A DNA stretch of 64,000 nucleotides, taken from positions 1 through 64,000 of the forward strand of contig JANXLU010000055.1 of NCBI GenBank assembly GCA_025354985.1, given 5' to 3'. Made by a program: the position numbers and the translations under genes. Of the stretch, positions 25,350 to 33,550 are shown one piece after another. Within the stretch, counting starts at the first letter, position 1; each line of letters starts with the position of its first letter. This DNA is from Chloroflexota bacterium. Its GTDB lineage: Bacteria > Chloroflexota > Anaerolineae > J036 > Brachytrichaceae. The notes beneath the pieces are model-generated. The model saw only the letters and a list, made by a program, of their open reading frames with translations, searched no databases and was not told where the DNA came from.

Positions 25350-25366
25350 GCGGGCAGGATGCCCGC
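25350..25366. repeat. dispersed GCGGGCA-GGA-TGCCCGC palindrome
   Basis: A 7-bp perfect stem with a 3-nt loop in the gap between ppk1 and the M24-like gene, followed by GCACCAT as in the copy at 7111-7141. Same family as the 43-bp array core. Confidence 0.7.
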
Positions 25367-25392
25367 GCACCATACGCAGGCATAATCGGCGC

Positions 25393-26763
25393 ATGAACGT
25401 CACCCTCACCTCGCTGCCGCTACCAAACCTGGCCGAACCAGGCGATTGCCCTCAGATCCGCGCCACCGATTATGACCAACAATTGGCCGCGCTCTACGCC
25501 GCCGCGGAGTGTGACTGGGTTGTGGTGTATGCCGACCGCGAGCACAACGCCAATCTGGTGTTTTTGACCAACTTTGACCCGCGCTTCGAGGAGGCCATTC
25601 TGTTGTTGGGGCCGGCAAGTCGGCGCGTGCTGCTGTTGGGCAACGAAGGCATGGGTTATACCTCGCAAGCCGTGCCCAGGCTGGAATTTGTGTTGTGCCA
25701 GTCCCTGAGCCTGATGGGCCAGCCGCGTGATGTCGCGCCGCGGCTTGAAGCGGTGCTGCGTGCCACCGGGATCACCGAAGGCAACCGCGTGGGTGTGATC
25801 GGGTGGAAGTATCTTGAGCCTGAAGAAGATGACGCCGGCGACGCCCCGGCCTTTGTGCCGTCCATACTGGTGCGGGTTATACGTCGGCTCGTGGGCGGAG
25901 GCGGTGTGGTCAAAGACACCACCGCACTGATGATGCACCCGAGCACCGGGCTTAAGAGCCACAACACATCCGACCGGATTGCGCAGTTTGCCTGGGCGGC
26001 CGCCCTGGCAAGCAACTCAGTACTGCGCGCTCAACGCCTGGCGCGACCGGGCATGACCGAGCGTGGGGGCGCGCTCACCATGGCCCACGAGGGCCTGCCC
26101 TATTCCTGCCATCCGATGTTTAACTCCGCCAGCCCGTCCGAGCCGGTCGTGGGCTTGCGCAGCCCGGGGACGCGCGTGCTGGCTGCGGGTGACGGTGTGT
26201 CCGCGGCGGTCGGTTACTGGGGTTCGTTGTGTGCGCGTGCCGGTCTCTTGAGCGATGTGCCAATTCCGAAGTTTATGGAGCGGGTTGTTGTGCCCTATTT
26301 TCGCGCCATTGCCACGTGGTATCAGACGCTGCGCGTGGGCGTAACCGGTGATGAGATGCACCGCGCAGTAATGGGTGCGCTGGCCGGGGCCGCCTGGCGT
26401 CCGGCGCTAAACCCCGGCCACCTTGTCAGCATCGATGAATGGACTCACTCACCCATCCGCCCGGGCAGCTCGGAGAAAATCGCCAGCGGCATGGCCCTGC
26501 AGTGTGACATCATTCCCGCGCCGATGCCAAACGGCTGGGCGCTCAACTGCGAAGACACCGTGGCCATTGCGGATGCAAACATGCGCGCCGAATTGCAGGA
26601 CAATCATCCGCACCTGTGGTCTCGGATCGTTGCGCAGCGGGCCTTTATGCGCGAGGCGCTGGGGCTGCGGCTGACCGAAGACGTGTTGCCGCTATCCACC
26701 GCCAATGCCTTTCTCGCGCCGTTTTGGTTGGCCCCCGGGCTGGTTTGCGCGGTCTCTCCATGA
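25393..26763 (+). CDS. M24 (Xaa-Pro peptidase-like) protein, probably inactive
   Basis: 456 aa. The N-terminal domain (about 40-170) follows creatinase/prolidase N-domains (DREHNANLVFLTNFDPRFEE), and the C-terminal region keeps the pita-bread outline: AAGDGVSAAVGYWGSLCARA, NPGHLVSIDEWTHSP and LNCEDTVAIAD. Of the five metal ligands expected, the His (GHL) and last Glu (CEDTV) can be placed and the first Asp may be the one in AGDG, but the second Asp is replaced in GYWGSLCAR and the penultimate Glu is Asp in CDIIP. Loss of ligands argues for a non-peptidase or altered role. Its stop overlaps the start of the MFS carrier (ATGA), so the two are coupled and may share a substrate. Confidence 0.72.
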   Translation: MNVTLTSLPLPNLAEPGDCPQIRATDYDQQLAALYAAAECDWVVVYADREHNANLVFLTNFDPRFEEAILLLGPASRRVLLLGNEGMGYTSQAVPRLEFVLCQSLSLMGQPRDVAPRLEAVLRATGITEGNRVGVIGWKYLEPEEDDAGDAPAFVPSILVRVIRRLVGGGGVVKDTTALMMHPSTGLKSHNTSDRIAQFAWAAALASNSVLRAQRLARPGMTERGGALTMAHEGLPYSCHPMFNSASPSEPVVGLRSPGTRVLAAGDGVSAAVGYWGSLCARAGLLSDVPIPKFMERVVVPYFRAIATWYQTLRVGVTGDEMHRAVMGALAGAAWRPALNPGHLVSIDEWTHSPIRPGSSEKIASGMALQCDIIPAPMPNGWALNCEDTVAIADANMRAELQDNHPHLWSRIVAQRAFMREALGLRLTEDVLPLSTANAFLAPFWLAPGLVCAVSP

Positions 26764-27944
26764 GCACCACATTCGCGCTGGATTCACCGCGGCGGCTGGC
26801 GCCCGCGATCATTTCAATCATCGGGCTGCGCACCGCGCTGAACGCGGCGTATCGCGCGCCACTGCCTTTTCTGACCTATATCGCTGCGGCCTTTGGCGCC
26901 CAGCCCGAATCCGTTGGGTGGTTGGGCGCGGCGTTTGCGCTCTCCGGTTTAAGCGGCCCTTTCGTTGGTCTTCTTGAAGAGAAGTTGGGACGGCGGGGTG
27001 CGATTGCGGCGCCCGTCGCGTTGTTTGTGGCGGCGTGTTTTGCCGTTCCGCTGGCGCCGTCGCTGGGTCTGGCCGCGGTCTGCTTTGTATTGCTGGGCGT
27101 GTCAAAGGCGCTGTATGAGCCCTTGTCCACCGCGTTCCTAAGCGAGCACGTGGTTTATGAACGGCGCGGCACGGTCATCGGTCTGGTGGAGTTGGCTTGG
27201 GCGCTTGCGTGGATTTTGGGCGTGCCACTGTTTGGCTGGCTGATCGAGGCTGGTCGCTGGTGGCTGCCGTTTGTCATTGCAGGCGCGGTCGGTGGCGGGT
27301 TTGGATTGGCTGTGCTGCGTTTTGCGTCCCACCAAGTCGTGCAGCCCACTCAGTCCCATGCGAAGGTGGAACCGGGTTATCTCACGGTAATACGCACGCC
27401 GGGTGCGGCAAATATGCTCGCGTTTATGGTGCTGATCATCGGCGCGGCACAACTGGCCACGCTCACCTATGCGCCGTGGTTCCAGCAGCAGTTTGCGCTG
27501 ACCCCTGCGCGTTTGGGCGTGGTCTCAATCGTCATCGGTGTGGCGGACCTGCTGGCCGAGCTGGCCACGATCGTTTTTGTGGATCGTCTTGGCAAGCGCC
27601 GCAGCTTGATGCTTGGCTCTGTCCTGTATGCCGCATCCTTGATCTTGTTCTGGTTATTTAGTCGGGATTTTGCCCTGGCCACCGCGGCGCTGTTTTGCAT
27701 CTTCTTTTTCTTTGAGTTCACACTGGTCACCGGGCTCACCGTGCAGAGCGAGACCGTGCCGGCAGCTCGCGCAACCATGCAAGGGTTTGGTCAGGCCTCC
27801 AACGCGCTGGCCCGCATCATCACGTCCTTGATTGCTCTGCCGCTGTTTATTGCGGGTTCGCTGGCGTTTCCGATGCTGCTTGGCGCCGTCATGATCGGGC
27901 TGGCCATCATCGTCGCCAGCCGGCAAGATACCCGCGCTGCATAG
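26760..27944 (+). CDS. MFS transporter
   Basis: 394 aa from the ATG that overlaps the preceding TGA. Twelve hydrophobic helices can be traced; the loop between helices 2 and 3 has GLLEEKLGRRGAIAAPVALF, a variant of the MFS motif, and the second half repeats it as FVDRLGKRRSLMLGSV. The substrate is unknown. Coupled translation with the M24-like protein suggests a joint function, for example handling a peptide or a methylated amine compound; this is inference from context only. Confidence 0.87.
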   Translation: MSTTFALDSPRRLAPAIISIIGLRTALNAAYRAPLPFLTYIAAAFGAQPESVGWLGAAFALSGLSGPFVGLLEEKLGRRGAIAAPVALFVAACFAVPLAPSLGLAAVCFVLLGVSKALYEPLSTAFLSEHVVYERRGTVIGLVELAWALAWILGVPLFGWLIEAGRWWLPFVIAGAVGGGFGLAVLRFASHQVVQPTQSHAKVEPGYLTVIRTPGAANMLAFMVLIIGAAQLATLTYAPWFQQQFALTPARLGVVSIVIGVADLLAELATIVFVDRLGKRRSLMLGSVLYAASLILFWLFSRDFALATAALFCIFFFFEFTLVTGLTVQSETVPAARATMQGFGQASNALARIITSLIALPLFIAGSLAFPMLLGAVMIGLAIIVASRQDTRAA

Positions 27945-28064
27945 TGGGGGCGTGCGCTCCAAATTGGTAATGCTGTGGAAACGAACCTGCCGCATAATCA
28001 TCTTCGCCGCGGTTGAAATAAATCAGCTGCAAATCATTTAGTAAATTGGAGAATCGATAAAAAA

Positions 28065-28841
28065 ATGGCTGTTATTCCCGTATACCCACCGGTATTGACC
28101 GATGCCAATTGGCAAACTCAAAAAGGCATCATTGCGAAAGTCGTCAAAGGCGAAACCGGTATCGGCGCCGAGTTGATCAAGCTCAAGACTCGCTATGACA
28201 CGCTGGCCCAAGCCTGGAGCCACTTCAACCCAATGGCCCGCAATGACATCATGACAATGTCCTTGCATGATGTGGTCAACCTAAAGCAGCTTGCCCACAA
28301 TGAAACGGCAAAGATCACCGCGGTTACCCAGCAAGCCGGGCACCTGCGCACCATGCTGGTTGACCTTGGCGGCAAATGGACCCGATCACTCTTGGTCCCC
28401 AAGGCCACGGCCACCCACGTGGGCACCACTATGGTGGGGGCATTGGACACGCTGGTCCATACGCTTGGCGCGGTCAATGTCGATAACGAATATCACGTGC
28501 TGGAAGGCAATGTTCAGCAGCGCGTTACGATTGAGCAGAATCAGCTCAAAGTGCTTATGAAGGCGGTTAACGTCGGCCTCAAGGCCATGATTGGAAAGAG
28601 CGCGCCCAAGGACTTTGAAACGCACCTCAAGCAGCCGGTTCGCGGCGTGGGCGCCTGGATTGGCAAGGCCAACAGCCCATACAACGACCTGTATCACGCC
28701 GATTGGGAGCCGTATATCGGAGACACCAACGTTGCCAAGCTCGACAATCCGACCAAGGTTGGCACGGCGGTGTTGAACATCGCATCCGCGCTGCAAGACC
28801 TGCGCGTGCGCACAGGTTTGTCGAACAGCGACATCAATTAA
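28065..28841 (+). CDS. conserved-looking protein of unknown function
   Basis: 258 aa, soluble, no signal peptide and no membrane helix. A GGAGA stands 12 nt before the ATG. The sequence is rich in Val, Lys and His and has a regular helical pattern (VVNLKQLAHNETAKITAVTQ; VEGNVQQ-like stretch around residue 145). The C-terminal part has short loops with GKANSPYNDLYHADWEPYIG. No family recognised. It has a weak promoter region in the 120 nt before it and is convergent with the ATP-grasp gene. Confidence 0.65.
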   Translation: MAVIPVYPPVLTDANWQTQKGIIAKVVKGETGIGAELIKLKTRYDTLAQAWSHFNPMARNDIMTMSLHDVVNLKQLAHNETAKITAVTQQAGHLRTMLVDLGGKWTRSLLVPKATATHVGTTMVGALDTLVHTLGAVNVDNEYHVLEGNVQQRVTIEQNQLKVLMKAVNVGLKAMIGKSAPKDFETHLKQPVRGVGAWIGKANSPYNDLYHADWEPYIGDTNVAKLDNPTKVGTAVLNIASALQDLRVRTGLSNSDIN

Positions 28842-28899
28842 CCGCGCAGGGTTTCATGTGGGCTGCCGAATACTTTGAAACGGCAGCCCGAGGTGGCGA

Positions 28900-30102
28900 T
28901 TACCCCCGACCGGTATCGATCGGCGGGAGCCAGTTGACAAAGTCGGTTTGAAACCGCGTCGTGTAGTCGTCCAATAATGTCTGCACCCGCGCAAAGTCCG
29001 GAGAGCGCAGGATCAGACCGGCGTGATATTGCTTGTTGAGCTTCCAAGCAACCTCGGGGTCGGCATAGCCGCCAAGGTCGGGCCATTCCTGCTTGGCCAG
29101 GCAAATGATGACCGCGGCGGCATCGGCGCGTATGGTCGGCAGGCGATAATCCTCGCCGCGCGCCCGAGCCACCTCGATTTGAGCCCACTGCTCCCAGGGG
29201 TTTATCCCGGTTGCGTGCTCGATCATGTCGGATATATTGGCGCCGCCCACCCGTGCCGCGCCCTCCAGAAAGCGAATCTGTCCGTCCGTTTGGCTTCTGA
29301 GAAACTCGATGTGGGTGATCCCGCGCTCAAGCCCAAAGGCCTCAATCACCCGCGCGTTCATGGCAAACAGGTTCTGGGCAAGCGGGCTGTTGCGATCCTG
29401 CACCCGGGTGGTAAATACCCCTCCTCCGTGGCTGACGCTGAGCGGTGGCTGGCCGTAGCCGCTGGCGATGTTGAACTTGACCTGCCGCTCCCACACAATC
29501 GAATCCACGTGAAACACATCGCTGGGGACAAATTGCTCAAGCAGAAATTTGCTCTGCATATCGCCAAACTGCTGCAGCCAGGTCCAAACCTCGTCCGGTG
29601 AATGCACCTTCTTGATACCCATGGCCCCGGCCTCGCCGCGCGGCTTTAGCAACCACGGCGCGGGCACGCGCGCCATAAAAGCGCGAAGATCGTCATAGTT
29701 GAGCACCGGGCTGAACTCGGGCACCGGGATGCCCCGTTCGCGCGCGCGCGTGCGCATGGCCAGCTTGTCCCGCCACAGCCGCGTCGCGCTTTCACCCAGA
29801 CCGGGCAGCCGCAAATGCTCGCGCAGGGTCGCACTGGTATCGAGCTCGTAATCATCCAGCGGCTGAATGATGCCGATGTGCTCGCTGCGCGCCAGGTAGC
29901 TGACCGCGTTCACAATATTGTTGATGTCCAGCAGATCGGGCATTATGAAGCGCTCGTCGATCGCCTCCATGGGCCAGTCATCATCCTTGCAGCGCTCGGG
30001 TATCACCAGCAGCACCCGGCACCCAAGCCGTTTATATTCACGCAATATGGCCACACCCTTGTGGGCGGAACTAAGACAAAGTACCGTTAGTGGGCTGCTC
30101 AT
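28900..30102 (-). CDS. ATP-grasp domain carboxylate-amine ligase-like protein
   Basis: 400 aa from ATG 30102 (MSSPLTVLCLSSAHKGVAIL). The preATP-grasp Rossmann-like part covers about 1-110; then the ATP-grasp core: DKLAMRTRARERGIPVPEF, the Lys in APWLLKPRGEAGAMGIKKV, the Glu in KFLLEQFVPSDVFHVDSIVW, and THIEFLRS followed by RFLEGAARVGGANISDMIE with the magnesium-binding Glu and Asn. Such enzymes join a carboxylate (activated as acyl-phosphate) to an amine or thiol. It is divergent from the LLM oxidoreductase and separated by a 17-bp foldback. The product is unknown. Confidence 0.88.
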   Translation of the reverse strand: MSSPLTVLCLSSAHKGVAILREYKRLGCRVLLVIPERCKDDDWPMEAIDERFIMPDLLDINNIVNAVSYLARSEHIGIIQPLDDYELDTSATLREHLRLPGLGESATRLWRDKLAMRTRARERGIPVPEFSPVLNYDDLRAFMARVPAPWLLKPRGEAGAMGIKKVHSPDEVWTWLQQFGDMQSKFLLEQFVPSDVFHVDSIVWERQVKFNIASGYGQPPLSVSHGGGVFTTRVQDRNSPLAQNLFAMNARVIEAFGLERGITHIEFLRSQTDGQIRFLEGAARVGGANISDMIEHATGINPWEQWAQIEVARARGEDYRLPTIRADAAAVIICLAKQEWPDLGGYADPEVAWKLNKQYHAGLILRSPDFARVQTLLDDYTTRFQTDFVNWLPPIDTGRG

Positions 30103-30142
30103 GGATAATTTCCTTGGTATACCTGTAGGCAAATGTTTTTCC

Positions 30143-30181
30143 GACATCGCACCCCGGCGCGCGACGCCGGGCTGCGATGTC
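30143..30181. repeat. 17-bp inverted repeat between divergent genes
   Basis: GACATCGCACCCCGGCG (30143-30159) pairs with CGCCGGGCTGCGATGTC (30165-30181) with one mismatch and a 5-nt loop. It lies 40 nt before the ATP-grasp start and 43 nt before the LLM oxidoreductase start. It could be an operator, a transcript hairpin or a small mobile palindrome. Confidence 0.75.
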
Positions 30182-30224
30182 AAGGACAATTGGTTTGCAT
30201 ACTCACGTAGATTCTATACATATT

Positions 30225-31241
30225 ATGAAACTGGACACAAACTTGGGCGTTGATTTTGGCGCCAGCTTTTCCAAAATTATCGAGACCGCGCAGCGCGCCG
30301 AACGCAACGGCTACGATTGTTTGTGGTCCAGCGAAACCACGCATGATCCCTTTTGGCCGCTGATGATCGCAGCGGAACACACCACCAAACTAAACTTGGG
30401 GACCAGCATAGCGGTGGCCTTTGCACGCAGCCCGACCACGTTGGCGCATTTGGCCTGGGACGCGCAGAGCGCCAGCAATGGTCGCTTTATCCTCGGTCTG
30501 GGAACCCAGATCAAGCCACATATCGAGCGGCGCTTTGGCATGGTCTGGGACCACCCGGCGCCCCGTCTGCGCGAATACATCCTGGCCATCCGCGCGCTTT
30601 GGGATAGCTGGCAGACCGGCGCGCCGCTTAACTTTCGCGGTGAGTTTTTCAAACTCACGCTGATGACCCCGTTCTTTAACCCCGGACCCATCGCGCACCC
30701 GGCCATTCCGATTTACATCGCGGGTGTAAACGAGCATCTCTGTCAATTGGCGGGCGAGTTGTGTGACGGGTTCCACGTGCACCCGTTCCACACCCCCAAA
30801 TATCTGGCGGAATACGTGCTGCCGAATATCGATCTGGGCGCACACAAAGCCGGCCGCACCCGCGCTGCATGCGCCATTACGACGAGCGTGTTTGCAATCG
30901 CGGGCGACACCCCGGAGGAGCGCGCCGCCAGCCGGGCAGCGGTGCGCCAGCAGATAAGCTTCTATGCCAGCACGCCCAGCTATCGGGTGGTGATGGATTT
31001 GCACGGCTGGGCCGATGCCGCGCTTCAGTTGGGGGCGCTGGCGTCAAAGGCTCGTTGGGCGGAGATGCCCGCCGTGATCACCGATGACATGCTGGCCGTC
31101 TTTGCCGAGGAGGGAGCCTGGGCCGAACTGCCGGCAAAAATTGCCCGCCGCTATGCCGGTCTGTTGGATCGTGTGGCGTTGTATGTACCGCAGACGCCCG
31201 AAGCCGAGGCCACCGTGGCCCGGGGGTTTGTCCATGGCTAG
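30225..31241 (+). CDS. LLM-class, probably F420-dependent, oxidoreductase
   Basis: 338 aa from ATG 30225. The TIM-barrel luciferase-like fold is shown by MKLDTNLGVDFGASFSKIIE, GYDCLWSSETTHDPFWPLM, NLGTSIAVAFARSPTTLAHL, ASNGRFILGLGTQIKPHIER and the cofactor-binding ELCDGFHVHPF. The pattern corresponds to the TIGR03617-type subfamily of probable F420-dependent oxidoreductases. Such enzymes transfer hydride from F420H2 (or FMNH2); the substrate is unknown. It lies 12 nt before the glycosyltransferase and is probably co-transcribed with it. Confidence 0.88.
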   Translation: MKLDTNLGVDFGASFSKIIETAQRAERNGYDCLWSSETTHDPFWPLMIAAEHTTKLNLGTSIAVAFARSPTTLAHLAWDAQSASNGRFILGLGTQIKPHIERRFGMVWDHPAPRLREYILAIRALWDSWQTGAPLNFRGEFFKLTLMTPFFNPGPIAHPAIPIYIAGVNEHLCQLAGELCDGFHVHPFHTPKYLAEYVLPNIDLGAHKAGRTRAACAITTSVFAIAGDTPEERAASRAAVRQQISFYASTPSYRVVMDLHGWADAALQLGALASKARWAEMPAVITDDMLAVFAEEGAWAELPAKIARRYAGLLDRVALYVPQTPEAEATVARGFVHG

Positions 31242-31253
31242 CCGGCCCCGCTG

Positions 31254-32471
31254 ATGCGGATTCTTTTTCTCACGCCGCAGTTGCCCTTCCCGCCGCGCCA
31301 GGGCACCGCCATGCGCAATTGGGGCCTGCTGAGCGGGATCGCCGCGCACCACGAGGTGTCATTGCTGTCATTAACCGAGCAGGGGCAGCATGTGCACCCA
31401 ACGCTTGCCCAGGCATGCGTCGAGGTGGGCACGGTGCAGGTACCTACGCGCACCCGCCTGCAACGCGTGATGACCCTTGCGACCTCGCCCATTCCAGACA
31501 TGGGTTGGCGCTTGTGGTCGGTTGACTTTGCGCGCCTGTTGAACGAGTGGTTGCAGGCCAAGGCGTTTGACATCGTCCAGGTGGAGGGCATCGAGCTGGC
31601 CCGCTATGCCTTGCAGGCGGCTGCGAACGCACACCAACCGAAGTGGGTCTTTGATGATCACAACTGCGAATATGTGTTGCAGCAGCGAAACCACGAACGC
31701 GACCGGCGCGCCGTTAAGCGCTGGCACGCTTCGGCATATTCGCTGGTGCAGTGGCGGCGCCTCAAGGTGTTTGAACGCGCGGCCATGCGCGCCTCGCGGG
31801 CCACGCTGTGCGTGTCACCCGAGGATCGGGATGCGCTGGTGCGGCTTGATCCCGAACAGCACCCGGTGGTGATCCCCAATGGCATCGACGTCGCCAGCTA
31901 TGCCACTTTTCAGCCGACGCTCGCGGGATCAGACGCCGACGCAGCCCGGCCGGTGCTGGTCTTTAGCGGCAAGATGGATTACCGACCCAACATTGAGGCC
32001 GCGCTGTGGTTTGGTGAACGGGTGCTCCCGCTGATCAAGCGTGCCGTGCCCGATGTGCGCTGGCTGCTGGTTGGGCAAAAGCCCGATGCTCGCCTGGATG
32101 TATTGCGCAGCGACCCGGCCATCACGATCACCGGCGCCGTGGATGACATTCGCGACTACATCGCCCGGGCTTCGGTTTATGTTGCGCCGCTGCTCGCAGG
32201 CGGCGGCACGCGCTTCAAACTGCTGGAGGCGATGAGCATGAGCAAGCCCATCGTCAGCACCACGGTCGGCGCGGAGGGGTTTGCCGCGGTCACCGGTCGC
32301 GAGCTGATGCTGGCGGACTCGGCCGATTCCTTTGCCGCGGCGGTTGTTGACCTGCTGGCTAACAGCCAGGCGCGCGCCGCACTCAGCGGGCGCGGCTATG
32401 ACCTGGTGCGCACCATGTTTGACTGGCGCGTGATCGTGCCACGGCTGGAGGCGGTCTATGCGGGCCTGTAA
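31254..32471 (+). CDS. family-4 glycosyltransferase
   Basis: 405 aa. GT-B fold: N-terminal domain MRILFLTPQLPFPPRQGTAM, the typical interdomain VVIPNGIDVASYATF, then VLVFSGKMDYRPNIEAALWF and the C-terminal donor-binding YVAPLLAGGGTRFKLLEAMS with Glu near residue 325 (LLEAMSMSKPIVST). The pattern resembles the TIGR03087 sugar transferases of exopolysaccharide or exosortase systems. The enzyme moves a nucleotide-activated sugar to a lipid- or glycan-bound acceptor at the cytoplasmic face. It stands alone with the LLM oxidoreductase; no polysaccharide cluster is near. Confidence 0.9.
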   Translation: MRILFLTPQLPFPPRQGTAMRNWGLLSGIAAHHEVSLLSLTEQGQHVHPTLAQACVEVGTVQVPTRTRLQRVMTLATSPIPDMGWRLWSVDFARLLNEWLQAKAFDIVQVEGIELARYALQAAANAHQPKWVFDDHNCEYVLQQRNHERDRRAVKRWHASAYSLVQWRRLKVFERAAMRASRATLCVSPEDRDALVRLDPEQHPVVIPNGIDVASYATFQPTLAGSDADAARPVLVFSGKMDYRPNIEAALWFGERVLPLIKRAVPDVRWLLVGQKPDARLDVLRSDPAITITGAVDDIRDYIARASVYVAPLLAGGGTRFKLLEAMSMSKPIVSTTVGAEGFAAVTGRELMLADSADSFAAAVVDLLANSQARAALSGRGYDLVRTMFDWRVIVPRLEAVYAGL

Positions 32472-32492
32472 AAATTCCAGGGAGTAAAAGAC

Positions 32493-32562
32493 CCCGTAGT
32501 GTTATCACTCGTGCGACAAGCCATGTCGTAGAACGCCGATGGTGTCCACAACGTACTACGGG
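32493..32562. repeat. inverted repeat enclosing a small hairpin
   Basis: CCCGTAGT (32493-32500) and ACTACGGG (32555-32562) are complementary and enclose an inner stem CGACA-AGCCA-TGTCG near 32514-32528. The right arm overlaps the stop codon of the PIN remnant. It may be a terminator for the glycosyltransferase on the plus strand or for the PIN-type gene on the minus strand, but there is no T run. Confidence 0.5.
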
Positions 32563-32744
32563 TTTATGCGACATCGACCGGCATCGCGTTCCATTCGCAC
32601 AAAATCGCCCGGCTTTTGAACAGCCAAACCATAGAACGACGTCCCAAATAACTGTCCGAAATCCTGACGATCCAAAGTCAGCAGTGTATCGGCATATGAA
32701 GCTGCGGTATAACAAATTTGGTAATTGGTTTTATCGAGTTGCGC
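32556..32744 (-). pseudogene. C-terminal remnant of a PIN-domain (VapC-like) toxin
   Basis: Right after the stop of the EXORDIUM-like gene, in the same reading frame, the minus strand reads 62 codons to a TAG at 32556: the segment ICYTAASYADTLLTLDRQDF, then GQLFGTSFYGLAVQKPGDFV and a basic tail. The LLTLDRQDF motif with a following PGDFV is the C-terminal third of a PIN ribonuclease. It has no start codon and lacks the first two-thirds of a PIN domain, including the first acidic active-site residues. It is therefore decay debris, not a functional toxin. No VapB-like antitoxin is next to it. Confidence 0.7.
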
Positions 32745-33485
32745 TCACACGCAGTTGTTTGCCTTGTTTGACCACTCCAACTGCACGGTATAGCCACCCA
32801 GTTTCTTAAACTTCCAGGCGCAGATGTCGCCGATTTCGCCGTTTGCGTCGTCATACCAGCCGGCGCCCGGCACCGGATCGGTAATCGCCTCGCACAGCTC
32901 GTGCGAGGTGGTGCCGGTGAGCGCGTCAAACGCGGGCATCCCATCCAGGCAGCCGTTGCAATCCGGGTAGGGCATCGCGGCATAGAAGAAGCCGGCGGTC
33001 GCCTGGTTGTGATAGCCGCAAAACTGGCTGCACGAGGCATCCTTACCATCTACGACCTTTGTCCCCGGGGGCGTGAAGACAAAGTAGAGCGTGTCGGGCG
33101 TGGCGTGCGGCAGGGTGCCCTTGGTGATCAGCTTTTGGATCAATGACTGGATCGATGCGTCCTTCACCGTGGCCTTGGGTGCGGGCGTTGCGGTGTTTGC
33201 CGTTCCAATCAGCGCGCCGTGCTGGATTGATTTGCCGGGCACGTTGTACTCAGTCATCGCATCCATGAGCGGGCTGGTGAGGACATACCGGAAGAAGTCA
33301 TTCATCTGACCGGCCATTTTGACCAGATCGGGCGATGTAGTCCAAGCTTTGCCCCAAAAAAGCGTAAACACCTTGACCGATTGGAGCAGTGCTCCGTTCC
33401 GATAGGTGAGCTTGGGTGGCGTGGCCGGGGCCATGGCCCGCATGCCATCAGCCAGAGGAACAATACGAATTGGATTGGTTGTCAT
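32745..33485 (-). CDS. EXORDIUM/phosphate-induced-like protein with HExxE motif
   Basis: 246 aa from ATG 33485, supported by AAGGAG 8 nt before it. No signal peptide is evident. The N-terminal part NGALLQSVKVFTLFWGKAWT and LTSPLMDAMTEYNVPG, a central CSQFCGYHNQA with two Cys, FYAAMPYPDCNGCLDG with two more, and TTSHELCEAITDPVPGAGWY with IGDICAWKFKKLGGYTVQLE match bacterial relatives of plant EXORDIUM. The HELCEAITDP stretch is like a modified zinc-protease helix. Family members are secreted or cell-wall associated in plants; here no export signal is seen. The function is unknown. Confidence 0.75.
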   Translation of the reverse strand: MTTNPIRIVPLADGMRAMAPATPPKLTYRNGALLQSVKVFTLFWGKAWTTSPDLVKMAGQMNDFFRYVLTSPLMDAMTEYNVPGKSIQHGALIGTANTATPAPKATVKDASIQSLIQKLITKGTLPHATPDTLYFVFTPPGTKVVDGKDASCSQFCGYHNQATAGFFYAAMPYPDCNGCLDGMPAFDALTGTTSHELCEAITDPVPGAGWYDDANGEIGDICAWKFKKLGGYTVQLEWSNKANNCV

Positions 33486-33550
33486 TATGTGCACTCCTTA
33501 ATACTGTTGCAACAATCCCGACTTTATGTTTTAATGGTTAGGAGAATCTG

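Noticed and set aside
32383-32715. Minus-strand frame of 110 codons after the glycosyltransferase gene
   Set aside because: It runs antisense into the glycosyltransferase end and does not match any family; the true signal in the same stretch is the PIN remnant in another frame.
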